The position numbers and the translations under genes are program-made. From Lethocerus indicus (lineage: Eukaryota > Arthropoda > Insecta > Hemiptera > Belostomatidae), in assembly GCA_019843655.1 (NCBI GenBank), contig JACDQD010000006.1, positions 6,068,034 through 6,132,033 on the forward strand: a stretch of 64,000 nt of DNA. Reading direction: 5' to 3'. Positions 1 to 12,905 of this stretch are shown one piece after another (position 1 is the first letter of the stretch; each line of letters starts with the position of its first letter). Below the pieces are notes generated by a model, which saw nothing but the letters and a program-made list of their open reading frames with translations, was not told the DNA's origin and searched no databases.

Positions 1-1560
1 CGGCGGTCTCGAAAAACTTATCCCTCTCAATAGATCAGCGAACGCGATTGATTCGATGATTATTCGCGGTCTCAAGCTCAAGCACAGGTTTACAAGCTTT
101 ATTGAATAACAGACTAAATTAATTTGAGCAAATATATTTTTGCAGTGACTGCATATTACCGAGTGTTGTGGGTATAGCAAAGATCGTAAGAATGAATTTG
201 TGTGATCTGTGAATGAATTAAATGTTTTCTGTAAACGTCATTTAACCGCTACCAGTATGCATGTTAATCACATTCACGCAACAAAAGCTTAAATAAAATA
301 AATATAAATACTAATGAAGAACAAAAGCGAGCATGTACTTGTGTACACTAAAATCTCAAATTATTATCAATCAATGAATTAGCCCTCATTATTATCATTA
401 ACCATCAATATTCGATAAAATAACGTAATTTCCATAATAGCTGACATTGCAAAACAACATTAGTTACCGTTATAAGTAACCAAAGCTTCCGATCTATCAG
501 TGACTTAACTTCGATAAGTTTACTCAATATCAAAGTTGGCTGCCATAGTCATAAATACAGAATGGTTATTATAGAGACTTCGATCACGATAAGAAATCAG
601 TATTGCTGTATTTATCTTTTTGCCGTCCATAATAGACTTAATCAACGCGATAATGAATTTCACCAATCGAAACGGAGCATAAATTGGACGAAACATTTAA
701 TTAATCCTCAGGTTGTTAATTCACGTTTTGTGAAATTACAGAGTTAAACATGTAAAGAGTCTCATCACGTTTATCTCGTCATGAATTACATCTGGTTAGG
801 AATATTTGGGGCGTAACCGGCGCTGGAGCATGATGAGTTCACACGAGTTGGGACAACTCGACTCCACAGAGTTGCTTGAAATACAAAACTACCAAAAGCA
901 AATAAAAGAAGTTTACGTTCCCCTTAAAAAGTCTAATTACGGAATTTAGATTTGGATGGTTCGAACACCTTGGACTTATACCATTACTTCGACTGTTAGT
1001 CGAAATTCAAAGTTAGTTAAAACCATTAGAAACAGTCATAATTTAATGTTTCATCTAGAACTGTACCCGGGGAGTTCCGAGTTTTATTAAACCGAAACTC
1101 TAATCATTACGAACGCCCTCGTAAATATGTTGGCAAGAACGGATACGATTAATGCCGCCGTTTCGAAAATCAAATAGACTGTAGGAACTACAAAATAGGC
1201 GCAGCCGACGAACTGGACGAAGCAGATACGGTATGTCCCGTTTGTTTTTAATTTAAATTGTTATATAATACGCGGGAAAGACTAATCATTTTAGCCATTA
1301 TATAGTGAAAACCACAAGTTAATCTACGCTTGGGCCGTTAAATGGGCGCACACACGAGATGAAATACAAGAGCAATTATCCCTTGTTTTGATCAAAATCT
1401 GGCGACAAATTGCTTTGATGTCACAGTTCATAACTAAATTATGCTAACCGCTGAGAGTAATATTATTACTTTCGGTCAGAACGCAAAGGTGCTAATGAAG
1501 GCTGTTAACCTTTAAAATGTGATAACACGGAAATCAATTTGGAATTTTTTATATAGGTTA
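1..1560. other. AT-rich unique noncoding sequence
   Basis: I see no gene here. The sequence is AT-rich and non-repetitive. The only open frame of note is 61 codons at 562-747, with low-complexity composition and no recognisable domain. A 7-bp inverted repeat, CGAGTTG-gga-CAACTCG, lies at 844-860, but repeats of that size are expected many times by chance in a window this long. Confidence 0.6.
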
Positions 1561-1617
1561 TTTGGTGGAACGTTACATCATTTCTCTATAAAATTACTAA
1601 TAATGATCTACAGATAA

Positions 1618-1661
1618 CATTAACGATGTTAACATCATCCATTAACATCTTCCGTTAACGA
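1618..1661. promoter_or_regulatory. Cluster of four TTAAC motifs
   Basis: Four copies of (A/G)TTAAC(A/G) lie at about 1619, 1629, 1641 and 1654, spaced 10-13 bases apart, which is close to one helical turn. Some copies continue into ATC, so the block may be a degenerate tandem repeat of about 12 bases. Regular spacing is typical of homotypic binding-site clusters, but no factor can be named, and an AT-rich background produces TTAAC often. Confidence 0.25.
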
Positions 1662-1699
1662 GTACTTATTTACACTTAGGGGAATGGTAAAAGGAAAAA

Positions 1700-2380
1700 T
1701 ATATTTTATAATTTACTAAGCGTGAAGATAGGATTCATTTAACACCGTAAGGTTATTTTTTCTACTGAATGAAGGGCGGGGAAGGAGCCGAAGGTTGAAA
1801 ACGAGCACTGTTTTCCCGTTTCCTGCGTAGAACCTGACTTAGGAAAAAAAGGTACCAGAAAAAATTCAATGGGCTCCGTGCACAGCATAAGCAATTCAAA
1901 ACGGACACGGTGTATTAAAATTCAAGCGCGGACAATTAGATCTCGCCGCTAACATAATTTCCTATTTGATCACTGTACCTGCGTGGGAATGCTAATTTCC
2001 TTTCGAAACACTTTTATTTTCGTATTTATATTAACGTCGGACGATTTTCAAAGAGCAACTGAAAACTGATCCGTGAGTAAGTAATTTTACCACTGCAAGA
2101 AAAGTTTATAAAATTTTGAATTTTCAACACAATTCCAAAAAATTAATTCTAAATTGTTATTACCGCTTTCGGTATAATCACCTGAACTTAAATACAGGGA
2201 TTAGTTTGGAAATAAAATAACAGTTAATGCTTACCCGGGTTTTATAGCAATTCTTAGAGTTAATATAAAATTGACAATTAATTATAGTCTTTCGACATTG
2301 CAAACAATATCTACCACGTATAGCATTTGTTAAAACAAGCGCTTTGTTAAAATTTGTTTGAATGCAGATTATTTTCAATT
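1700..2380. other. AT-rich noncoding sequence
   Basis: I see no gene, structured repeat or clear regulatory motif here. A small GC-richer patch near 1770-1830 breaks the AT-rich background. Confidence 0.5.
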
Positions 2381-2720
2381 TTCCTCGCGTGACGTCAAAA
2401 CCCCCGAAAAATTTTTTATAAATAGCGGTGACAACATTTTCCTCAGACCGATAATCGGTGGGCCGTCGGGCGTAGGCGTTGGCAAACCCGAGTGGCACTT
2501 GGCTCGGAATAATCTACTAATCGTCGGCCTTTTGTATTCTTTAAAAGCCCGTAGAAGGACAATTAGAGAGAGGGGGATCGGTTGGTGGGACAGGCGGGAG
2601 CACTCGAGGCCAGCCATCATCCCACCGACTACACCCCCAACCCCCATTGCCATTGCCCGTGCCATCCTCCACAGCCGCCTCACCACCCCCTTTCAAATTA
2701 TGGCAGCGGGCAGAACAATA
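2381..2720. promoter_or_regulatory. GC-rich block with a perfect CRE motif
   Basis: Base composition rises sharply to GC-rich. A perfect palindromic CRE octamer, TGACGTCA, lies at 2390-2397. From about 2613 to 2692 the plus strand is C-rich, with several CCC or longer tracts separated by loops too long for a classical quadruplex. Open frames of 60-131 codons overlap here on both strands. I read these as a by-product of few stop codons in GC-rich DNA, because none shows a recognisable domain. A regulatory element is the likeliest reading. Confidence 0.3.
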
Positions 2721-4595
2721 TGGCACGATCGCAGGAGTGTGTCACCAATATAATCCTTCACACGGGGAAGGATAATTCGTGCTATATACGAATATATTGT
2801 ACGCAATCGTGGGGAATATGATCCATAACTCTTAATTGATATTAAATAAGGCATTACTGAAGGAATACATTTTCGGCAAACTAATTATTTAGTAATCTCA
2901 TCGATGGCGCGTAAAAGAGGGTTCAAAGCACCGAAATATAATTTCCAGCAATTTAAAAATTCTTCCCTCAACACATTATTAATTTTTTTGTATACATTTT
3001 ACAGAAGAGTGTACGTTATTTAATTCTGTAAGCGATTGCCAACGTTTCTAGAATGTCTAAAGGAACTTCCAAAATTATAAAATAAAGTTAAACATTAACT
3101 TATTAATAGACGAGTGTCGCCTTTCAGATCCAAATAGCGTAATAAAAATCGCAATTAATTTACTTAAATAAACACTTATGAGAGAACTTAGATGAGAACC
3201 GGTTTCATGCGACACTGTTGCACAGAAAGAAATGGCATTAATCATTCATTTTAATTTTAAAGAATGTTGAATTAGTAAATAATGTTAATATCTTTCGACT
3301 ACTCGTCTTTTTTTAACATATTTCAACCCAGAGATGTAGTTTAGAGGTAATTTGTCAAATGGAACTAGTAAATTAGTCTTCACTGAACCAAGAATATTTA
3401 GTTTGTACAATATGGATTATTTATGAATATTAGTGTACCTTCCCACCAACCCCATTTTTTAGGGGAGGAACCACGAGGCACGTCTGCCCACACTCATATG
3501 GAAATAGAATTAAGACTAGTGCATTGTCAAAGGCACTACACGCAGGGTGGTACTTATCAGATAAACAGAAGTACTTAATTTCTATTAAAGCTCTATTATA
3601 CCCTGACACGTAGCCGAGTGCGGGGGATGTAGAGGGGCCATTGTTGAAACACCGTCATTATTATCGAGGCGATGATCACCGCACCCTGACCATATGGTCA
3701 AAGACATGGGTGGGAAAACCCTGGCCAGCCGCTATATGTACGAATCAGGAGTCCGACAGAAAAAATGGAGAAAGTATGAAATAGCTCCAAATGGATTTTC
3801 CAGCAAACCAGTTCCTTCCCAGGCCGCAGTCGAGAAGGCTCGGACCCCTTCAATATTATATAGTATTTCAATGACCGAGCCTTGAGTCTTTAAACTGAAA
3901 AGCTCGTGTAAATATTTAGTCTTTTCCTCTCTTTCAAACAACACTCAAGCCCTATAGGGAAAGAGTATCGCTGCTATAGAACTCATTAAATATTCACAGT
4001 CGAAGAAGTTTCCATTAGAATTTCATGAAGGGAAAAGGTTCAGCGATGAATCCTTTACTAAATATTTCTAATATATCGTATCTCAAATACTAATTTTATA
4101 TCTTGGATGCAACTATACATACCATCGACTTTTTATAATGTACATATTTACGTTGTTTCTTTGGAGATTTTTGAAAACAAAGAATAATCGGCACTCTTGT
4201 TTTCTACCTAGCTTGGTTACTGTTATAGGCTAGAGAGTCATCTGCTTCTAGCCACCGTCCGTAGCATTTCAAACGCCGGTGAAACGTCCAGAAAATCGAA
4301 ACAAGTGTAGTACACGACCGAAACCGAGAGAAGAGACGGAAAATCAAATAATCAAAATCAATATGTTGAACCCAATGTAAATTACTGTACCTTGAACCGG
4401 TCAAAAGGGAACACTGCAGCTAATGAAAACGATAAGCTGTCGAATAATTAATCCGTTACCTTCGTCAGTATTTAGACCCGCTTAAATGTACAAGGGTCAT
4501 CCAATTAAAACTGGTCCTTTTCAAACAATGAAATTCTGGGTATTTATACGAGTTTCGTTCTGGGAACAACTGAAAGGATAATAAAAGCAGTTAAC

Positions 4596-4596
<1 letters not shown>
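2721..4596. other. Unique noncoding sequence
   Basis: This is mostly AT-rich with short GC patches near 3440-3490, 3600-3640 and 3690-3850. No coding exon, RNA gene or transposon was recognised. At about 3697-3708 a 12-base word, AAAGACATGGGT, is shared with the conserved microRNA miR-71, but the flanks do not fold into a hairpin, so it is not called. Confidence 0.5.
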
Positions 4597-4657
<61 letters not shown>

Positions 4658-4701
4658 CAGACATGTATATAGAAAGAGACAGACAGAAAGAGAGAGAGAG
4701 A
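4597..4701. repeat. Compound microsatellite (AC)n-(AT)n-(AG)n
   Basis: An uninterrupted (AC)19 tract at 4597-4634 passes directly into (AT)n at 4635-4657. After a short spacer comes an impure AG/GACA-rich tract ending near 4701. Compound dinucleotide arrays of this kind are typical of eukaryotic noncoding DNA and are likely to vary in length between individuals. Confidence 0.95.
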
Positions 4702-7700
4702 TGGAATGAGGATTAATAACCGGGAACCCTACACTGCGCTAACTAACCCAATTAACAGCCGGGTGTAAAATTGATACAAAGATAAGGTCTGAGTGGGAGT
4801 TTATGTCTTCCACAAATTTCCTCGAAAATAACTTCGTCGATACCATTCTCTCCTTCGTTGCTAAATGACGTACATGTCTCTATCTAAATAAATTGTTGTC
4901 GAAATAAATGTCATGAAACGAAACCGAAAATAATCATAAGTAATTATGTACAATATTTGCTCAAGATCGCTTATCGCATAAATGAACGATCGTTATATAA
5001 TGAAAGAGTTTACAATTCTAGGTTATCTGTTATAATAATTAAACATTAGGGATCATTGTTTTATGTCATTGCATTTCCTCAGCCGTTTCGTAATTTTGTT
5101 GCATGTGTTAAAACAGGCAGTATAGATTTAACTTTTTTCGTGACAGTTTCGAAAATCGATTCGAAAACATTTAACGTACACAAAACAGACGAACGCCACA
5201 TTCACACATATAATTCACATATAATTATCCTACCATCTTAATCGTCTGTAGTACGTTGTAACGCGACAAAAGGTCAAGATGTATATCTATACGTACAGAA
5301 GTGTCGAAATAATTGACGCGAGGGACAATTCAATTTTCGCTAATTAGAACCGTTTAAACTTGACTAATTAAACAATGAAAAACAAAGCGCTAATTGACGC
5401 TGTACACTTCACGGGTCCAGTGTGCCGTAACTGAAGCAACAACGGGCATTGGGGCTGAAAATCATCAATGAAGGTTTTTACAAGCCAGGGGGCTTTTTTT
5501 AAACCCGAAAAAGGGTAACGTTTATCAAAAACAGACTATTTGTAGAAGCATTTATTTGGTAGCCAGATAATTTCACTGAAAGTTCAAAGACGATTCTCAA
5601 CTGACGGGTAGAGTTCATCTTTTTCTTATAATTTAATCGTACAGTCGTCCATTAAAACAACTGTATAGTTGATGATATGCCTACGTATTATATATAATAA
5701 TATAAACCGTAAATGTTAAGAAACACTGGATTCTTTAAGAGACACAGATAGGAAAGACTTGCATGTATTCAATCCAGCATTTGCAAACACCAGACAAGAA
5801 TGGTTTAACACCGAACAAAGTATTTTGAATGAAAGAAAAGTTTGCAGTTTGATTTTCCTAACTCTTCACAGACGTAACACTGAGTTTTGTAAAGTTCTGC
5901 CGAATAAATAAAATGTTTCAAGATAAATTCAATACTTAACAACTTATTCAGTTTCAAGTTGCAGTTATTCTTGATTAATTCGCAAATATAAAACAGTTTG
6001 CGAAGTTATTATCGGCATTATTTTTTTAAAGTCCTTTTGCCCATTGTTCCTCCTTTCAAGAAGTTGGCAATAAAATAAACATCTGCTAAACATTAGATTC
6101 GGGTAAACGTCCGATGAATGCTTCGACCAAACACTGGTCTACGGACAGGTAAAATTTGTAGACCGGGTCATTCGTTTTTTGTTAAAGTCCTCACAATTAT
6201 CGCTACCTGTCCCGGGTTGAGTTTAAATGTCCAAAACGGCAGATGGCCGGCCTGGAAGGAAGGACGATCCCCCGGGCAGGTAGTATCCGCCTCTGGGCCA
6301 CCTCAAACGCGTTTCCTCTCCTATTTCTTTAGCCAGCAACCGTGACACCGATTATTTACCTCCCGAGACATAAGACTAAACGCGTGAACTGACCACAGTC
6401 TTAGACAGGATCATATTCTAAAAAATGTATTTTTGAAGTAATGGTACAATATAATACAGTACATAATAATCGCTGACGACACGGTGGGTTACAACAACAT
6501 GAAATTAGGTTAAACTACTTTTATATTATCTTGAACGTCCTCTTATTAGTTCTCCAGACAATATTTACATTGTCAATATTGATATTAATACGAGTTTACT
6601 CAATTCATTTCTACTATTTGGCATCGACCATAGAATTGAAGTACTCACTTCCGGCAACGTAGAAAAACCTCCATGAAGAGTGAGCTTCTGGTAAAAAATG
6701 AAACCACCTACTGAAACCTTAAAGATTTCAGCGGACGTGGGGTAATTTTTTTCTCCGATGTCTGAGATTAAGGCATTTCCGGGGTTTCGGCGACAGCCGG
6801 GATTCGTTTCAGATCCCACCTGTATCCGGACAGACCGTGCGAACTCTTAATAGGAGGCGCAGACCTAGTCCTAGAGATGAACGCCCATACCTTACTGAAT
6901 TTCTCGACAAGCAGAAGTACGAAGGAAAATAATTCTGCGCTTTAATCACTTTTTTTAACAACATCGGCAATCATGACCTATTCCCAATATAAAAGAGTAG
7001 CATTCCAATTCAGGCCTCCTGTAGAAACTAATCGCAGCATGCTTGGCCAAATAATCTGAGGGATATGACAACAATGACTATGAAAATAAATAAATAATCC
7101 AATTCGGTGTTCAATATTAGCGCTCTGATAACAGCATAATAAGGCAATGTGATAATGTCCTAAAAATAACACCGCTCGCATTCTAAAATGTTTTACAAGA
7201 CAATATCGACTAAAACAAATATCAACATTACGGTCACTATTCTAAAAAAGGAAAGTCCAATTTATTGTTGCCCTCCTACTTTTGGGGATGTCACCGCTCT
7301 GATAAGATTAGGTTCAAAAATCGGACGAGAAATTATTTTTAAAGTTAGCAATCAACAGTTGAAAATCTCGGTTAATTGGGCCCACTGGGACTCTCAGTTG
7401 AAACAATAATCCATTGCGACGCTATATTGAGGCAATTATTGCTCGGAACTCAATTAGTAATTTCTATGTTTTGGCCCCCATCATTTATGTATTTCAGAAA
7501 CAAAACGGACAAAAACAAACTTAGAGACGTAACTTTAGTGAAGGTGGGGACTTCCGGTACAGGAACTGAGGTCTCCATCCTATCGAATCCGGAATGAACC
7601 TAATTCGATCCTGGAAAACATTAAATTTTAATTAAATTTTGCCTAATCGCCTAAGGGTCTAATCGGTGGACGTAACTGCCTCACTAGTGTGTCAATGAAA

Positions 7701-9602
7701 ATCGGCACTTTTGTCCAACAAACAGATTTATTATTACAGTGACGGAACAAATATTTTCAGATTGAGGCCAATCCCATCCAATCAGCCTACCAACTCATTT
7801 ATAAGCGGGTCGAACAATTGATTTCCAAGTTCGATCAGTTCTAACGCAAACACGGATCCTTTTCTTATAGGATAGAATAAATTTTTTGCTTTGTTAATAA
7901 TCACTTAAAACAAATTATCGATAGATAGTGTTGTAGAATACGTGCTCGAATACCGAGCGCAAAAACAGATTAAAGTCTGCAGTATTCATATTTAGAAAAA
8001 GATACCGGAGAAATTTTTAAAATAATTTTTGAGTGGGCATTACAACAGATTAATAAGTTAAATATCGTTTAAATCAATATGCTAACTCGACTCATAGTAA
8101 ACAATAGTTGGAGTAGTTTATAATTACGTGGGAGTGGTGTAAAAACATGATAATATTTACGCCAGTACCCATGTTCTGGTTCATCATGTTTCTTTTTACC
8201 TGAAGTAGTAAATGTAATAAAAGCAAATACATTGCATTTAGTCAGGTAATAATAAAATTTACTTTACTAAGCTAATACTCCATAATTTGAATAGAACACG
8301 TTCGTACATAATATGTTTGTATATTTATCTACGAGATTTATAAATCTTCTAAACAAAAAACCTTGTTTACGATACCTCCGTCATAGCCCCCCAAAAAATG
8401 ATGGATGTTGAATTATTTAAGTTTTACATTGATAAAAATAATTAATGTTGAAATATTAAAAATTTAAATTAGATCATTTAAATGGGGTGTTTTTAGGCCG
8501 GTTGAGGACAACTAACAGTATATTCTTCTGATCTTGAAACGCGAATAATATAGCAAGGTGGGGAGTGAATTCCACCACAGCGTTCTACATTCAGGCGAGG
8601 ACACTGCATACAAAGTCATTGAAAGAAAGTCTAATGATGCTCGGAGGCCTCAATTTTCACTTCGCGGCCAGTAGGAAAAAAAGGATGCTTCATTAACTTT
8701 TGAAACAAAACAGTTGTGGGGGAACAAAAGTGGACGGATCCTTGGTCGAACCCTATCAGTCGGAGGGACCTTGGAGGGATCTCAATTAATTATTACAGGC
8801 GGCAAGGCCACCACTACTATCCGATCGCATTATACAAAAGCCGATTGTAAGAGAATTCACGTCACAAGGGGAGTTGGGGAAAAAGAAAAGCCTGGAATAT
8901 CTCGATAATTGATCATTAAGTCAGATTTATAAACTTAATTCCCACAGCCGTGGGCGCCACGGCGGGTTTTTCGCAGAATCTTGCGAAACGAACTGTCTTC
9001 ACGGACAAAACACAGGATTCACAAGGAAGCAAATTAACGGCAAATATTGCTTTAATTTGTACAATAGCTGCAATTACAATTGTACGACTTCTCCTTTTTT
9101 ATATGAATCAGCGTAACTGTATTGACTACCTGCATAACACTATCTAAATATGTTTCAACTTCCTCTTCAAGTCTATAAGGGAAACTAGTGCACAATCGTC
9201 GTCGGGTTTCTGAAGATCAGAGTTCCTAGAAATACAAGCACACGACGGGCAGTCTTCTTTAAGACGGATAATTTATTTTTATATTTCTTCCATCCAAATT
9301 AATTTAATCATAAATTAAAATCTGAACATCAAACGCATCCGTATCATCACTAGAGGATTTTATGATAGATGACTTGTCTCAAATGACATATCAATGATCA
9401 GTTCCCATAATTAGATCCGGCAACTTGTCTGCAGCCAACTGACCAAGATCGCTTGATTCTGCCACGCCGACGTCACTTCAAACGTTCGATTTTTTTTTGT
9501 CTCTTTTATTGTTACAACTGTAAAATTATACAACAAGCAACATTTATGAAAGCACTAGCTACAATAGTCAACAATTAGAGGAGAAACCCACTAGTTCCCC
9601 CC
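4702..9602. other. Long unique noncoding stretch
   Basis: About 4.9 kb without a recognisable gene. It contains GC-richer patches at about 5400-5460, 6200-6310, 6760-6830, 7530-7600, 8640-8890 and 8940-9000. Open frames here are 60-84 codons and look random. A 7-bp GC-rich palindrome with a 3-nt loop lies at 8947-8963 (GCCGTGG-gcg-CCACGGC). A small AAGCC/GGCTT hairpin followed by a T run near 5483-5502 resembles a bacterial terminator but has no such role here. Confidence 0.5.
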
Positions 9603-9695
9603 TTTTTTTATTATTTTTTTTATTTAATTTTATTTATTTATTTATTATTATTATTTTTTTTATTTTATTTATTTAAACATTTTATTTAATCATTT
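9603..9695. repeat. T-rich low-complexity tract (TTTA/TTA)n
   Basis: The tract consists almost entirely of T and A, with runs of seven or more T and repeated TTTA and TTA units. It follows a run of six C. It could be an old poly(A) tail of a retroposed sequence lying on the minus strand, but no retroelement body is recognisable beside it, so it is listed as a simple low-complexity repeat. Confidence 0.85.
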
Positions 9696-11100
9696 AGGTC
9701 GCGTGGCCACTTCCTTTTCAGGCGTCTGTAAGGAACGTTTGGGATGTCGGGAGACGTTCGATCTCGGCCATAAAATTTAGAATAACATTTTCCTATTAGA
9801 GACGATTCCATGTTTTCATAGATCTTCGTCAAACACGAGTGACTCTACTTTGCACCAATTATTGTACATAAAACCAGGTCACTTCCCAAAATCTCTAAAT
9901 TTCGGTCCGTACTACATGACCACGGATTTAATACAATACAGCGCCACTATCCAAAGTCCTCAACTTTCGTTAACATAATCTGCGGGGATTTATGCATTTG
10001 CATTGCACGGTGGACAAAGGCCCCGAGTGTCTGAAAGTCGCCGCAGTCGGTCTAAGCATGAAAGGAAGCGGTTGGGAAAGTGAAAAGTTCATTAGAGCTG
10101 ATGTTCACTTGAGCGGCTAGTCTAAGTCGGTCCAAAGTTAACGAGTTGTTACTGAACTAGGACCTTAGAAGCCCCCCCCCCACAAGCTCGATTAAACAAT
10201 AAGTGACATCCCCCAACTTACCCCAGTAAATCGTCGCTTGAAAACTTAATAACCCTCAGGTGCATATATATACATATAAAATAATATAAATAAACATGCC
10301 TGGTCTCCATTATATACATGTAGTTCCACCACACCTTTATTTCCATAACGTATGTAAGTAACATATCGTAACGTTTCGATTGAATGAATAACAACAGAAG
10401 AGTTCATTATCGTGTTGAAAATAATCCAGTCTACAAATGAAAACTGTAAGCGAATCAAACAATAATCCCAATCCAATAAATTATAGGCCGTAAAGCTTCT
10501 GAGTGATGCGATGAGCGACGCGTGCAGATCGGAGTTCTGGGACTAAGAGGAAGGTGTAAACAGCTCAGCCATTAGCAGCTGGCTGACGTCATCACAATTT
10601 ATATAATTTAAATAAGGTGCGCGAATTCCGCCAGGCTTAGCGCTCAAGGCGAATTTCCATTGGCCGGGGTTCAATAAATAATACATGGCCTCGATCGACG
10701 TCATCAGGAATAACGTAATCTAAATCTCCAGTCAGTGACTTCCTTCCTTTACGACCCCTCTTATTCCAATGACACTTTAAACAGGTGCAAAATTGTTCAG
10801 GACGCAAAAATGAGTCTAATATTCTAATATTTTTTCTCTAATCTTGCAAATCATCGACACAACAAACGTTGAGAGATTATGATATATCCGATCATGATGG
10901 ATACAACAAATTTCAGCCTCCTTTCCGAAACAATGATGTACAAATAAATTTAAATTTAAAGTACGCCAGTACCTAACTTAACATAACGGCATGGTTCTGG
11001 ACGTTTACGTTTGGTGGTGTAAGTAAAGTTTCACAATCTTATAGATACACACGCACAAGATAAAAAAAAATTATCAACAAGAAGTGTAGATTAAAATAAC
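9696..11100. other. Noncoding sequence with CpG-rich patches
   Basis: No gene was recognised. GC-richer patches lie at about 9700-9770, 10010-10150 and 10490-10740. A C10 run sits at 10172-10181. The patch at 10490-10740 carries a perfect CRE octamer at 10584-10591 and a second ACGTCATC core about 110 bases later, so it is a candidate enhancer. The remainder is AT-rich. Confidence 0.4.
10584..10591. promoter_or_regulatory. Perfect CRE octamer TGACGTCA
   Basis: This is the palindromic binding site of CREB/ATF-type bZIP factors. It lies inside a GC-richer patch and just after the E-box core CAGCTG. Base composition alone predicts roughly one such octamer per window; four were found (2390, 10584, 60013, 60390). 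Confidence 0.35.
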
Positions 11101-11114
11101 ATTCTTGATCTGGC

Positions 11115-11183
11115 AGACAGGTGGAAGCAAAGGACTCCGCGTGAGACAAGACAGGTGGGTGACGCAGAGCTAACCATGACTCA
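11115..11183 (+). promoter_or_regulatory. Paired CAGGTG E-boxes plus an AP-1 site
   Basis: The ten-base word AGACAGGTGG occurs twice, at 11115-11124 and 11149-11158. Each copy contains the E-box CAGGTG, the class bound by Snail/ZEB zinc fingers and some bHLH dimers. An AP-1 heptamer, TGACTCA, follows at 11177-11183. The exact repeated flanks suggest a real composite element rather than chance E-boxes. No gene is adjacent to indicate a target. Confidence 0.35.
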
Positions 11184-11689
11184 GGGAGGCCGCCACCAAC
11201 CTACAGTCATTCTTCAAAACGAGACAGCACTATACGCTCCGCAACGAGACAAACGCTCCGAAATATACAGTCCGTAATAAGTTTTTCAGTTGTGTTTTAA
11301 AATTAAGCATAAAAATTTAAGGTAAGGAAATTAGCTACCGAGCTTCAGTGTTGAATTCACAAGAATGCCCCCTAACGACAATATTAGTGTTTTTCTATTT
11401 CTTACTGCAATTTTCCAATCTAAGAAATTAATAACAATGAGATGATGACAATATCACTATAATAATATCCATAATTTGTAATGATATGGCTTCATTTCAT
11501 ATATAAATCTGATGTATTCTTCATACCTGAGTTTGCGTATTTGTCTTTCTAACGTCTAGTCATCTGCCAAAAAAACGTAAAAAGCAAAAGCATATTCAAA
11601 TTAAACACTGTAAAGCGAAAAGTCCATTCAGATATTCGCAACATTAATCACTTCACTGCTAATACTGTCGAAATTTAAATATTTTATCG

Positions 11690-11990
11690 TTCCTGACTAT
11701 CGGGCTGGACACGCGGTTAAATAACGTCATGACTGTGCCTTTCGTAACGACGCGCTGAGTCATCAACGGGTTTCACTCATTAACATACCTCAACTCGGGA
11801 GTAAGGGAAGTCCTGCCGGATAGAGTATGAAAGATAAAAACTACTGAAATAGGTTCTGAAGGCGGCCGCCGGCGGAATAGTGATTATAGTATTATGGCGT
11901 CATCGAGCCCAGCGGTCACGAACCGAGAGCGTCATTTCGTACCGTCACAGGGACGGCGGCAATGATCACAACTTTCGCTCTGTAGTTCCC
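11690..11990. promoter_or_regulatory. CpG-rich block
   Basis: This block is rich in CpG, with several ACGTCA/TGAC-type half sites and a GCGGCCGC octamer near 11863-11870. No open frame of useful length crosses it. I infer a regulatory patch from its composition only. Confidence 0.25.
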
Positions 11991-12632
11991 CCGCAGTTCA
12001 ATTCTCTTCTAAGAACAATATTTGTACTTTCCGGACAGTAATACCGGGATGGGACAAACTCTGCCGACAATGCTTTTCCGTTGCAGTTTACACTGTATCC
12101 CCTCTGAGACAGATTCGCATTTTACATGTTTATATTAAATGAATTATTTGATTCTGAAACAATGCCATATTCCAAATTTCATCTATCCCCCTAATATTTA
12201 CGACATACATCAGGGAATATTCATTCTGGAATAGTGGCATAACAACCTAACAAGTGTAGTTTGCAGGTTCCCATCGAGGCCAATAAATAAATTAATATGA
12301 TTAATATACTCACATGTATGTAATAACTATAAGGATATGTACTTCCTTAAGTAAATTACTATATATATTCCATCTACAGCATTTCTTAGATTACATACCG
12401 AACCCTTTCATACTGATATTCATTATTGAAATGCAGCCTTAGTAGAAAATTATGAATATGTGCATTGGAGCTAAAAATGAGCAGGTTCATGGAGGCCAAC
12501 CAGATTTTATGATTATTCCCTGATATTTGATCGAGATTGCAAAACGGTAACGATGATTCAGCGCCGGTGACTACACTTCTGAATCGGAACGCGAGACGAC
12601 CCTTTCTTTTTCTTCGCTTGACGTTTCTGAAA
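11991..12632. other. AT-rich noncoding sequence before the hairpin locus
   Basis: No gene, repeat or structured element was recognised, apart from a moderately GC-rich patch at about 12540-12610. Confidence 0.4.
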
Positions 12633-12681
12633 TGACTCAGATCGCTCGTATAAATACATTTTTAAAAATATTTTATATCAA
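12633..12681 (+). promoter_or_regulatory. Candidate core promoter: AP-1 site, TATA box, initiator-like TCA
   Basis: TATAAATA lies at 12649-12656. An initiator-like TCAACT starts at 12678, so its A (12680) is 31 bases from the first T of the TATA box, the spacing typical of insect RNA polymerase II core promoters. An AP-1 heptamer, TGACTCA, lies just upstream at 12633-12639. No downstream promoter element was seen. The transcript predicted from this site would run through the hairpin at 12906-12967. TATA-like words are common in AT-rich DNA, so the call rests on spacing only. Confidence 0.3.
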
Positions 12682-12812
12682 CTCCCTCTGAAGAGTGCGT
12701 TTTTGTTTCTCAAGTACAGGTGTTTTATGAAATGTTTTTAAGATCTTTTCTCTCGAATGTTCTCTGTATGTGTTCATTCTGTGAATAGATCACCCCGTAT
12801 CATTCAACATAA

Positions 12813-12818
<6 letters not shown>

Positions 12819-12862
<44 letters not shown>
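12819..12862. repeat. (AT)22 microsatellite
   Basis: This is an uninterrupted alternating AT tract of 44 bases. It lies between the candidate promoter and the hairpin and is likely to vary in length. It is self-complementary and can extrude a cruciform in supercoiled DNA. Confidence 0.95.
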
Positions 12863-12864
<2 letters not shown>

Positions 12865-12905
12865 TTTAACATATCTGTTTTGTGGTTTGCGAGGGGTTGA
12901 AATAC

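Noticed and set aside
3695..3716. Match to miR-71 (AAAGACATGGGT)
   Set aside because: Twelve bases match, but the sequence does not fold into a precursor and no star sequence follows.
5483..5502. AAGCC/GGCTT hairpin with a T run, like an intrinsic terminator; similar at 19855-19870
   Set aside because: Intrinsic terminators are bacterial, the sequence is eukaryotic, and such small hairpins are common by chance.
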